Source: CAVAVT01 sp963592185
Lineage (GTDB): Bacteria > Bacillota > Negativicutes > Selenomonadales > Selenomonadaceae
Direction of reading: 5' to 3'
Assembly: GCA_963592185.1 (NCBI GenBank)
Contig: CAVAVT010000002.1
Coordinates: forward strand, 1 to 64,000
Length of the DNA stretch: 64,000 nucleotides
Position 1 is the stretch's first letter. The number at the start of each line of letters is the position of its first letter. The notes under the pieces are model-generated. The model made no database searches and was not told where the DNA came from. It was given only the letters and a program-made list of their open reading frames with translations. Positions 52,945-61,411 of the stretch are shown here, piece after piece. The position numbers and the translations under genes were made by a program.

Positions 52945-55062
52945 TTAAGTTCTGCCCTTGTCATTATCACTGCCTGGAGTTGGGGCTGCTGTAGGCTCTG
53001 GAACCGTGGCTGGCTGCTGCTTCGGCACGGCTTTTTCAGTCTTCGATGATTTTTTCCCATCAGCAGCCTTTTTGCTGTCCTTATCAGCCTTGTCGCCATC
53101 CTTTTTATCTGCATCCTTGTCCTCTTCTTTGGCAACTGTACCCAAGGACTGTTTAGTTGTGGCAGCTGCTCCATCAAAGCCCCTAGCAGGCATATTCTTT
53201 ACCGCCTTCTGCATGAAGGTTTTCCAAAGCCTTGCTGGAACAGTTCCACCTGTCATGCTTCCCAAGGAAGTATTGTTATCATTACCAACCCATATACCGG
53301 CCACAATATCAGGAGTATATCCCACAAACCATGCATCATGGGAATCATTGGTGGTACCTGTCTTGCCAGCCATGGGGCGGCCAATATTTGCTGCAGCACC
53401 AGTACCATACTGTACAGCATCCATAAGCATACTGGTAAGCTGTGTTGCGGTGTTCTTCTTCAGGACTTGCTCTGGGCTTGGCTCCTTTGCACGATAAATA
53501 ACCTTGCCGTCACGATCCTCTATGGAAGTTATAGCATAGGGCTTAACATACTTTCCGCCATTAGCAAAGGTGCCATAGGCTGCGGTCAGTTCCAAAGGTG
53601 TTACACCTCTTGTCAGTCCGCCCAAAGCAGCAGCCAAATTATAATCACCGTTTGACGCACTCTTTACCAGGGTAGTAATTCCCATTTTTTCTGCATTGCC
53701 AATAACAAGCTCAATTCCAACATTCTTTGCGATTTTTATGGTAGGCACATTCAAGGAATTCACAGCTACCTGCCTAAGAGTAACCTTTCCATGGAACTGT
53801 CTGTCATAATTCTGGGGATTCCATCCAGTACCATCTGTATATGGAGTATCATCCACCACGGATGAAGGGCTGTAATCCTTCTCCAAAGCCGTAGCAAATA
53901 CAAATGGCTTAAAGGCCGAGCCTGGCTGTCTTTCGGCCATTGTAGCACGATTGAACTGATCGGTTCCACGTCCGCCAACCATTGCCTTTATATGTCCGGT
54001 ATTTGGATCAACAGCAACGATTGCGCACTGTGGCTGCTTTATGCCATTTTCATCTTCAGAAAAGGTGGGCAGCTGCTTCATTGCATCCTCTGCTGCGTTC
54101 TGCATGTCCAAATCCAGCGTAGTATATATCTTCAAGCCATCCTTATATACTGCATCAGGTCCAAGCCTGTCTCCAAGCTCATCGGCAATTATCTGCGTAA
54201 CATAATCTATAAAGTATGCTGCAGGGGTGTCATTTTGAACCTCAGAGGGCTTTGCCAGCTGAAGCTCAGCAGCCTTAGTATTTTTTGCTGTGGAAGCAGA
54301 AATATATCCATACTTTTCCATCTGGTCAAGAACGATGTTTTTTCTTTCTTTAGCAGCCGCAAGATTTACAAAAGGAGAATAATAGTTAGGACTCTTTGGT
54401 ATACCTGCCAGCATGGCACATTCATTTAAATCCAGATCCTTTACATCCTTATTGAAATATGTTTTTGCCGCAGCCTGCACGCCATAGGCGCCCTGCCCAA
54501 AATAAATCTGATTAAGATAGGATTCTAGTATCTCCTGCTTTGTATATTTCTTTTCAAGCTGCAGAGCCAGGAATACTTCCTGAATTTTACGATGGAGGGT
54601 TCTGTCCTGAGTGAGGTAGGCATTCTTTGCCAGCTGCTGAGTTATGGTTGAACCGCCCTCTGACACTCCCCTGTGGGTGAGATTAACTACCACAGCACGC
54701 ATTATTCCAATAAAGTCAATGCCATGATGATCATAAAATCTGGCATCCTCCACCGCAACAAATGCGTTTTGCAAATTCGGCGGTACCTCAGACAATTTCA
54801 CTGGAACTCTGTTTTCCGCTGCATGAACATTAGCTATTTCGACCTTGTTTACATCGTATATCTGTGAAGATGCCGGCGGCCGTATATCTGACAAATTAGG
54901 TTTAGTATTGATGGTAGCTGTCAAAAATCCCACACCAATACCCAAAACCAAAACAAGGGCAACAATTGCCAATCCTGTTAAAATACGTTTTTTAGAGCCT
55001 CCGCTCTTTTTTCTGGGAGCATTATTCTGATGCCTATTTGTTCCACCAGTACGTTTATTCAT
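52945..55062 (-). CDS. Class A penicillin-binding protein, PBP1A family
   Basis: This 705-residue bifunctional enzyme polymerises and cross-links peptidoglycan. A basic N-terminus and one membrane helix (about 28-50) lead to the GT51 domain with FVAVEDARFYDHHGIDFIG and GGSTITQQLAKNAYL, then the transpeptidase domain with SxxK in QPGSAFKPFVFA, SxN in VNSLNVPT and KTG in MAGKTGTTND. The last 80 residues are low complexity: a Lys/Asp-rich stretch (KEEDKDADKKDGDKADKDSK) and a Pro/Thr-rich end, probably disordered. Promoter repeat copy D lies just upstream. tyrS follows after 38 bases. Confidence 0.95.
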   Translation of the reverse strand: MNKRTGGTNRHQNNAPRKKSGGSKKRILTGLAIVALVLVLGIGVGFLTATINTKPNLSDIRPPASSQIYDVNKVEIANVHAAENRVPVKLSEVPPNLQNAFVAVEDARFYDHHGIDFIGIMRAVVVNLTHRGVSEGGSTITQQLAKNAYLTQDRTLHRKIQEVFLALQLEKKYTKQEILESYLNQIYFGQGAYGVQAAAKTYFNKDVKDLDLNECAMLAGIPKSPNYYSPFVNLAAAKERKNIVLDQMEKYGYISASTAKNTKAAELQLAKPSEVQNDTPAAYFIDYVTQIIADELGDRLGPDAVYKDGLKIYTTLDLDMQNAAEDAMKQLPTFSEDENGIKQPQCAIVAVDPNTGHIKAMVGGRGTDQFNRATMAERQPGSAFKPFVFATALEKDYSPSSVVDDTPYTDGTGWNPQNYDRQFHGKVTLRQVAVNSLNVPTIKIAKNVGIELVIGNAEKMGITTLVKSASNGDYNLAAALGGLTRGVTPLELTAAYGTFANGGKYVKPYAITSIEDRDGKVIYRAKEPSPEQVLKKNTATQLTSMLMDAVQYGTGAAANIGRPMAGKTGTTNDSHDAWFVGYTPDIVAGIWVGNDNNTSLGSMTGGTVPARLWKTFMQKAVKNMPARGFDGAAATTKQSLGTVAKEEDKDADKKDGDKADKDSKKAADGKKSSKTEKAVPKQQPATVPEPTAAPTPGSDNDKGRT

Positions 55063-55109
55063 TGGAAGCCTCCTAAAAAATAAATATGACAGGTAAACAT
55101 ACCCTATTC

Positions 55110-55156
55110 ATTATAACGCCATTGTTCAATATTTGCCAATGGCAAAACTTCCTATA
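55110..55156 (-). repeat. Palindromic promoter repeat, copy D (upstream of the PBP1A gene)
   Basis: TTTGCCA-x-TGGCAAA (55132-55146) overlaps -35 TTGGCA (55134-55139), 18 bases from TATAAT (55110-55115). It matches copy A at 39 of 47 positions, including all of TATAGGA and the palindrome core. It begins 12 bases past the mutS2 stop and lies 48 bases before the PBP1A start. Confidence 0.7.
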
Positions 55157-55168
55157 CATCAGCATATA

Positions 55169-57595
55169 TTACTTGAGCAGTACCACTGTGGCTCCTGCGC
55201 CGCCTTCGGTTATGTCAGCAAACCTGTAGCTTAAAACATTTTTATGATGTTTTAAATAATTTTGAATGCCCTTTCGGAGAGCGCCTGTACCCTTGCCATG
55301 TATAATAAGCACTTCCCCAAGACCTGCCATAACAGCATCGTCAAGGAACTTGCCTACTACCACTTCCCCTTCATCCACCATCATGCCTCTAATGTCCACC
55401 TGTGTTCTAGCGTTGGCGGTTTTATTCAGCATATTTCTCGCACCGGAATTGCGGCTTTGCTCTGCCATTGCAATATCCGAAAGGGATCCTGCACCCTTTC
55501 TTTGGATTTGTGCAGAGGACTTGGATTTTTCCTTTTCTGCATGGGATACAAACTTGCAGGATGTTGCTTTCAAATTCATCTTCATTGACCCAAGCTGTAC
55601 CGAAAGCTCTTTTCCCTTGATTTCAAGTACAGTACCCTTCTGGTTCAATTTGGGAACATACACTATGTCTCCCGGCTCCAGAGATTTTATATCCACAGGT
55701 TTTCTATATTCTTTGCCAATCATCAGTCCGGGGCGAACATCATCCATAATGTCCTCCATACGGCTTCTGGCTCCCTGTATGGTTTGCTGGCGCTTTTTTA
55801 TTCCCTGATCGTTAAACTGTTCCTTAAGGTCCTTGATAATATTTTCGGATTCTTTTCTTGCTTTGCGGACAATGGCTGCGCCCTGTTCCTTTGCCTGTTT
55901 TAACAGCTTTGCCTTCTTTTCAGACAGCTCCTTGCGGATGGCTTCAGCCTTTGCCTCCATTTGCTCAGCACGCTGCTGGCGTTCCCTGATATCTGCATTC
56001 ATCTGCTCATAAATGAGTTTTTCCTTTTCAAGTTCATTTATTACATGTTCAAACTGTGCATGATCCGCCTTTATCAGCTGACGTGCCCTTAAAATCAAGG
56101 CATCAGACAGTCCCAGTCTGCTGCTTATTGCAAATGCATTGCTGGCTCCTGGAATGCCTATCAAAAGCCTGTAGGTAGGCTTCAGGGTCTTAACATCGAA
56201 CTCTACACAGGCATTTTCAATACCCTCTCTTGTGTAGGCAAAGGTTTTAAGCTCTGAATAATGGGTTGTTGCCACAACTGTAGAACCTATAGAAAGCAGC
56301 TGTTCCAGTATTGACATTGCCAGAGCTGCACCTTCTTCAGGGTCCGTACCGGCTCCAAGCTCATCCAGAAGCAGAAGGTCATCCCTGTCAGCTTTTTTCA
56401 AAATTGAAACAATATGGGTCATGTGTGCGGAAAATGTGGAAAGGCTCTGCTCTATGCTCTGCTCGTCACCAATATCAGCATATACATTCTGATATACAGC
56501 AATCTCCGAATCCATAGCTGCAGGAAGAAATAGTCCTGACTGCGCCATGCAGACCATAAGTCCGAGGGTCTTCATACTTACAGTCTTACCACCGGTATTT
56601 GGACCAGTTATAAGCAGCATACGGTTTTTTCCGCCAAGCTCAATATCTATCGGTACCACCTTGTCCTGTGGTATCAGCGGATGCCTTGCCTGCCGCAAAA
56701 GTGTATGACCGTCATTATTAAGCATTGGCTTTGTGGCATTCATTTCACGGGCAAGCTTTGCCTTTGCAAAGGCGAAATCAATGTTTGCCATAATCTCGCA
56801 ATTGGATAAAAGCTCGCCTTTATTTTTTTCAATCTGCTGGGACAGCAGCTTTAAAATTCGCTGGACTTCTCTATGCTCCGCAAGGCTCAGCTGCTTTACA
56901 TCGTTGTTCAGATTAACTACAGCCATAGGCTCAACAAAAACTGTAGAACCGCTGGCGGACTGGTCATGTACAACGCCGGGGAAATACTGCCGGTATTCCT
57001 GCTTGATTGGTACTACATACCTGTCATCACGAACAGTGACAATGGTATCCTGAAAAAATTTCTGATACTCCTGGGAATGTAAAATTGAGGAAATATGGTC
57101 CTTTATCCTTGCCTGAGAAGTTCGGATTTCACGCCTGATACGCTTAAGCTCTACGCTTGCATCATCACGAAGATTTCCATGTTCATCAATCGCATTTTCA
57201 AGATTTCTTTCCAGCTGTCCCAATATTTCAATATTATGCGCCCAAGATTTGAGTATCGGAGCCTCCGCATCCAAATCCTTGAAAAATTTCTTGATATTGC
57301 GCATGGCATACATGGTATTCATTACATCGGAAATTTCCGCAGCGTCCAGTATAGCACCAAGCTTTACTTTTCTAAAAAGGTCACGGATATCCTTTATTCC
57401 CCCAAGAGGCGGCGAAGCCAGCGTATAAATCTGAGCCGCTTCAGCGGTCTGTTCCAGCCTGTCTGAAACCTCTTCAAAATCCCTGCTGGGAGCAAGCTTT
57501 TCCGCTTTTTCCTTTCCCATAAAGGATCCTGCCATATCCCGCAATAATTCCTTTATCTTTTGGTATTCAAGTGTTCGTAACGTTTCTTTTTCCAT
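55169..57595 (-). CDS. mutS2: Endonuclease MutS2
   Basis: MutS2 (808 residues) is a MutS-family ATPase that in Firmicutes rescues collided ribosomes or limits recombination. The clamp and lever region is followed by Walker A ITGPNTGGKTVSMKTLG, Walker B LLLLDELGAGTDPEEGA, the HFSE-like TTHYSELKTFA segment, a long coiled coil (about 510-620), a KOW-like stretch, and a C-terminal Smr nuclease domain with VDIRGMMVDEG and IIHGKGTGALRKGI. Length and architecture are normal. It follows the U32 peptidase gene by 24 bases. Confidence 0.96.
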   Translation of the reverse strand: MEKETLRTLEYQKIKELLRDMAGSFMGKEKAEKLAPSRDFEEVSDRLEQTAEAAQIYTLASPPLGGIKDIRDLFRKVKLGAILDAAEISDVMNTMYAMRNIKKFFKDLDAEAPILKSWAHNIEILGQLERNLENAIDEHGNLRDDASVELKRIRREIRTSQARIKDHISSILHSQEYQKFFQDTIVTVRDDRYVVPIKQEYRQYFPGVVHDQSASGSTVFVEPMAVVNLNNDVKQLSLAEHREVQRILKLLSQQIEKNKGELLSNCEIMANIDFAFAKAKLAREMNATKPMLNNDGHTLLRQARHPLIPQDKVVPIDIELGGKNRMLLITGPNTGGKTVSMKTLGLMVCMAQSGLFLPAAMDSEIAVYQNVYADIGDEQSIEQSLSTFSAHMTHIVSILKKADRDDLLLLDELGAGTDPEEGAALAMSILEQLLSIGSTVVATTHYSELKTFAYTREGIENACVEFDVKTLKPTYRLLIGIPGASNAFAISSRLGLSDALILRARQLIKADHAQFEHVINELEKEKLIYEQMNADIRERQQRAEQMEAKAEAIRKELSEKKAKLLKQAKEQGAAIVRKARKESENIIKDLKEQFNDQGIKKRQQTIQGARSRMEDIMDDVRPGLMIGKEYRKPVDIKSLEPGDIVYVPKLNQKGTVLEIKGKELSVQLGSMKMNLKATSCKFVSHAEKEKSKSSAQIQRKGAGSLSDIAMAEQSRNSGARNMLNKTANARTQVDIRGMMVDEGEVVVGKFLDDAVMAGLGEVLIIHGKGTGALRKGIQNYLKHHKNVLSYRFADITEGGAGATVVLLK

Positions 57596-57619
57596 AAATT
57601 ACCTCATCTACTCCATGGG

Positions 57620-60121
57620 TTAAAGTACGCCACGGAAATAATGGCCCCGGGTAATATCCCCTTCAACCCCTCTTACTTTTTCAATGTCAGCATCGGAAAG
57701 CTCGTCCTTCATGGCCATATACTTCTTGTAGCTGCGGATTGTATTTGCCAATTCACGGAGAGATGTTCCCTTTCCTTCTATTCTGATGGAATCTATTCCC
57801 ATTTTTCCAAAGCACATTGCATGGGGCAGCATACTAAGTTTCTTGGAATTCAGCACATGCATGTGGCAGAACTGGTCAAAAATCAGCGGAAATAGTGCAT
57901 CCTTTCTATCTTTAAGGAAATAGCTATGTCCTCTTCGGCAAATGCCGGGACACTCTCCCTCATGAATATTGCCTAAAAAGCTGCCAACAGCGCAATACTC
58001 AGATACCATAAGTTCCAGATATCCATCAGCAATACATTCAAGCTTTATAGGTGACTCGCTGGCAAGCTGTCTTACCTGTGAAAGGGTCAGCTCCGGAGAA
58101 AGCACAGCTCCCTGTATTCCATTATTCTGAAATTCTCTAAGTGCCTCCACATTGTAGGCAATCAGGGAATAATCGCTCCAAATAGGAACTCCTGCCTCCC
58201 TTAGCGGCTCCTCCAAAAATTCCACAGTACCTATGTTGTGAACATAAACCGACTCCGGCTTCAGTTCGGCAAATACAGGAATCAGCCCCTTGAAAAGCTT
58301 TACATGCTGTTCTCTTATAATTCTTGGAGTATTAAAGGATATTTTACCCTTGTACTTTTCAGCAATTTCCTTTGCAGAACGATAGTATTTTTCTCCTAAA
58401 AATACATGGGAATATGAATCTCCACCAAAAACTACCCTGTCGGCACCGTTTTTGAAGGCGGTCTCAACGCCCTCAAGGGTATCAGTGGACACAGTCAGCT
58501 CCGTAGAACCTGCATTAGAATGTTTTTTTTCTGTATTATGAGTCCTTAAATCAGCTCCGGCACTAATATCCAGCTTAGGACGCTTAAAATCAGCGAGCCT
58601 TGCCTCTTCAAGCGCTGTAATAGCAGCTCTTCTCACTTCATTTAGCTCGCTGATGGGAACCATAACGTCTTCCTCTATATCAGCATTAAGCTCACTAAGC
58701 TCAAAAACGGTGTTTCCCAGTCTTGAAAGCTGTTTTTGCAGAGTCTCATAACTAAGTGGACGTTTCTGCGCCCTTTGACCGATAAATTCGGTGGCAGCCA
58801 TGGCACTATGTCCCTCATTATCCGAAACCATAAGTGTAAGAGGTTCTTTAACAGCTGCATTTACCTGCATATACACAGGTATACGCCTTGTGGAATTTCC
58901 TTCCTGAGTAAATGCCTTTGCATACTTCATAAGTTTTTGATCATATACCTTAAAAACTCTGTCATGTACACGGATATTTCCCTTTGCTGAGAAAGTAACC
59001 TCATCCCCAGCTTCAGCATAATCGACATTTTTTCCCTGTTTATTTTTCAAATCCGCTATATCTGCGGTTATGCGTCCCCCTACCTTGACCCAGAAATCCA
59101 CCTGATCTCCAAGGCTCAAGGAGTCCGAAAGCTTCAATGTAACACGTCCGGTATCCCTGCTGTACTCAGTTACTCTTCCCACCAAAAGGCCTCTGTTATT
59201 AGGCCTTCTGGAACTCATCATTTCCTTGCCGGGACGGCCTTCCAAATAAGCTGTTGTAAAATCTCTGTTGAAAATCTGAGCCAATGCTCTATGGTCAGAC
59301 TCAGTAACAAAATAACCTTCTTCCATGGAATCCAATGCTCTGCGATAGGTATCCACCACCACAGCAACATACTCTGGACGCTTCATTCGACCTTCGATTT
59401 TAAGCGAAGCCACTCCGGCTTCAACCAGCTCCGGAAGAATGTCTATGGTATTCATGTCCTTCGGGGAAAGAAGATACTCTCCCTCCTGTCCATTTAATAC
59501 ATCTCGTCCATTTTCATCCACAAGGGTATAGGGCAGACGGCAGGGCTGTGCGCATCTTCCCCTATTTCCAGAACGGCCTCCAATAATGCTGCTCATAAGA
59601 CATTGTCCAGAATAGCATACGCATATGGCACCGTGGATAAAAACTTCTATTTCTACCTTGCTATGGGCACATATATAACGTATATCCGCCAGAGAAAGCT
59701 CCCTTGCAAGCACCACTCTGGAAAAGCCCAGTTTTGTCAGCCTCTCCACACCGGCAAGATTGTGTACAGACATCTGTGTACTGGCGTGCATAGGCATATC
59801 CGGAACAGTTTCCTTTACCACCCGTGCCACGCCCAAATCCTGTATCAGTACCGCATCCGCACCAGCCTCATACAAAAATCTCAAATAGCTTCTAAGTGCT
59901 GGCAGTTCCTTGTCATCCACTATGGTATTAACGGTTACATGGACATGAACACCGTGCAGATGGGCATAACGAATAGCCTCACGCAGCCCATCCTCATCAA
60001 AATTCGCTGCGTAGGCACGGGCGCCAAACTGATTGCCAGCCAGATATACAGCATTTGCTCCGCTTTCTACTGCCGCACGGAAAGCCTCAATACTTCCTGC
60101 GGGTGCCAATAACTCTGTCAA
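57620..60121 (-). CDS. U32 family peptidase / tRNA-rRNA hydroxylation-type protein, long form
   Basis: This 833-residue protein belongs to peptidase family U32, whose members TrhP and RlhA are involved in RNA hydroxylation. The N-terminal half has LLAPAGSIEAFRAAVESGAN and the cysteine-rich block CVCYSGQCLMSSIIGG followed by NRGRCAQPCRLPY, probable Fe-S ligands; a collagenase-like DUF3656 region follows. Residues 540-820 form a second U32-like barrel with its own cysteines (EYCAVGSF, GECPGICRRGH, FCHMHV). Translation starts at TTG with GGAGG eight bases upstream. Its exact RNA target cannot be set from sequence. Confidence 0.88.
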   Translation of the reverse strand: MTELLAPAGSIEAFRAAVESGANAVYLAGNQFGARAYAANFDEDGLREAIRYAHLHGVHVHVTVNTIVDDKELPALRSYLRFLYEAGADAVLIQDLGVARVVKETVPDMPMHASTQMSVHNLAGVERLTKLGFSRVVLARELSLADIRYICAHSKVEIEVFIHGAICVCYSGQCLMSSIIGGRSGNRGRCAQPCRLPYTLVDENGRDVLNGQEGEYLLSPKDMNTIDILPELVEAGVASLKIEGRMKRPEYVAVVVDTYRRALDSMEEGYFVTESDHRALAQIFNRDFTTAYLEGRPGKEMMSSRRPNNRGLLVGRVTEYSRDTGRVTLKLSDSLSLGDQVDFWVKVGGRITADIADLKNKQGKNVDYAEAGDEVTFSAKGNIRVHDRVFKVYDQKLMKYAKAFTQEGNSTRRIPVYMQVNAAVKEPLTLMVSDNEGHSAMAATEFIGQRAQKRPLSYETLQKQLSRLGNTVFELSELNADIEEDVMVPISELNEVRRAAITALEEARLADFKRPKLDISAGADLRTHNTEKKHSNAGSTELTVSTDTLEGVETAFKNGADRVVFGGDSYSHVFLGEKYYRSAKEIAEKYKGKISFNTPRIIREQHVKLFKGLIPVFAELKPESVYVHNIGTVEFLEEPLREAGVPIWSDYSLIAYNVEALREFQNNGIQGAVLSPELTLSQVRQLASESPIKLECIADGYLELMVSEYCAVGSFLGNIHEGECPGICRRGHSYFLKDRKDALFPLIFDQFCHMHVLNSKKLSMLPHAMCFGKMGIDSIRIEGKGTSLRELANTIRSYKKYMAMKDELSDADIEKVRGVEGDITRGHYFRGVL

Positions 60122-60166
60122 ATCATATTCCTCCGCTAAACCATTTAAATCATTACAAAATCCAGA

Positions 60167-61411
60167 TTATCCCTGAAGTTCCTCGATTGCCTGAGCCGCC
60201 CCCATAATTCCTATTACCGCATGTTCAAATGTAAGTCCGCCCTGCAGATATACATTATATGGCTCACGAAGAGGTCCATCAGCACTAAACTCTATGGAGG
60301 CTCCCTGTACAAAAGTTCCTGCAGCCATAATAATCTTATCTTCATAGCCCGGCATATCCCATGGCTCCGGAGCTGCAAATGAATCCACCGGGGAATACTT
60401 CTGTATTCCTCCGCAAAAAGCGATAAGTTTTTCTGCAGACCCAAGCTCTATAGCCTGAATAATATCTCCACGCTTTTCTGTTGGCAGGGGCAGGGTTTTG
60501 TAGCCCAGCGCCGCAAACATTCCTGCTGCAAAGACAGCGCCCTTTATTGCCTGAGCCACAACGTGAGGAGCTAAAAAGAATCCCTGGAATATCATCCGGT
60601 TATTTGAAAGGGATGCTCCAAGCTCATCCCCCATTCCTGGGGCGGTCAGCCTATATGAGCACAGCTCCACCAAATCTGATTTTCCGGCAATATATCCGCC
60701 GGTAGGTGCAATTCCACCGCCAGCATTTTTAATAAGGGAACCTGCCATTACATCTGCACCAGCCTGTGTTGGCTCCTCTGTATCCACAAATTCACCGTAG
60801 CAGTTATCCACAAAGCAGATGCAGTCTGGCTTAACAGCCTTAACAGCCGCTGTTATCTCACGAATATCCGATATAGTCAGCGGAGACCTCATACTGTAAC
60901 CTCTGGAACGCTGTATAAGTACCATTTTGGTGGCAGGTTTTATTATCTCTGGTATACGGGCAATATCAACCTTGCCGTCCACCATTGGAAGCTCGTCATA
61001 TAAAATTCCAAACTCCTTGAGACTTCCCTTGCTGGGATGTGCGTAGCCTATAACGGTCTGCATTGTGTCATAGGGAGCACCTGTAAGGGATACAAGTTCA
61101 TCACCGGGGCGGAGTATTCCAAATAGAACGGTTGCAAGAGCATGGGTTCCAGATACAAACTGGGTCCGCACCAGTGCACGCTCAGCGCCAAAAACCTTTG
61201 CAAAGAGCTCATCCAGCTTTATTCTGCCAATGTCATCATAGGCATATCCAGAGGTGGTATTAAAATGGGAGTCAGATACACGGCACTCACGCATTGCATC
61301 CAAGACCTTCAATGTATTTTCCTCAGCAATAGCATCTATATGGGCAAACATATCCTTGGAGCTTTCAATTACCGACGCCTTTATATCCATGAGCTTCTTT
61401 GAAAATGTCAT
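60167..61411 (-). CDS. Methionine gamma-lyase family protein (aluminium resistance protein family)
   Basis: The 414-residue PLP enzyme belongs to the fold-I family often labelled aluminium resistance or methionine gamma-lyase-like. Segments FNTTSGYAYDDIGRIKLDEL, RTQFVSGTHALATVLFG, the aspartate region CFVDNCYGEFVDTEEPT and the PLP lysine region MAGSLIKNAGGGIAPTGGYI are visible. True substrate is unknown; the family is common beside hflX in Firmicutes. Its ATG overlaps the hflX stop (ATGA), so the two are translationally coupled. Confidence 0.85.
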   Translation of the reverse strand: MTFSKKLMDIKASVIESSKDMFAHIDAIAEENTLKVLDAMRECRVSDSHFNTTSGYAYDDIGRIKLDELFAKVFGAERALVRTQFVSGTHALATVLFGILRPGDELVSLTGAPYDTMQTVIGYAHPSKGSLKEFGILYDELPMVDGKVDIARIPEIIKPATKMVLIQRSRGYSMRSPLTISDIREITAAVKAVKPDCICFVDNCYGEFVDTEEPTQAGADVMAGSLIKNAGGGIAPTGGYIAGKSDLVELCSYRLTAPGMGDELGASLSNNRMIFQGFFLAPHVVAQAIKGAVFAAGMFAALGYKTLPLPTEKRGDIIQAIELGSAEKLIAFCGGIQKYSPVDSFAAPEPWDMPGYEDKIIMAAGTFVQGASIEFSADGPLREPYNVYLQGGLTFEHAVIGIMGAAQAIEELQG

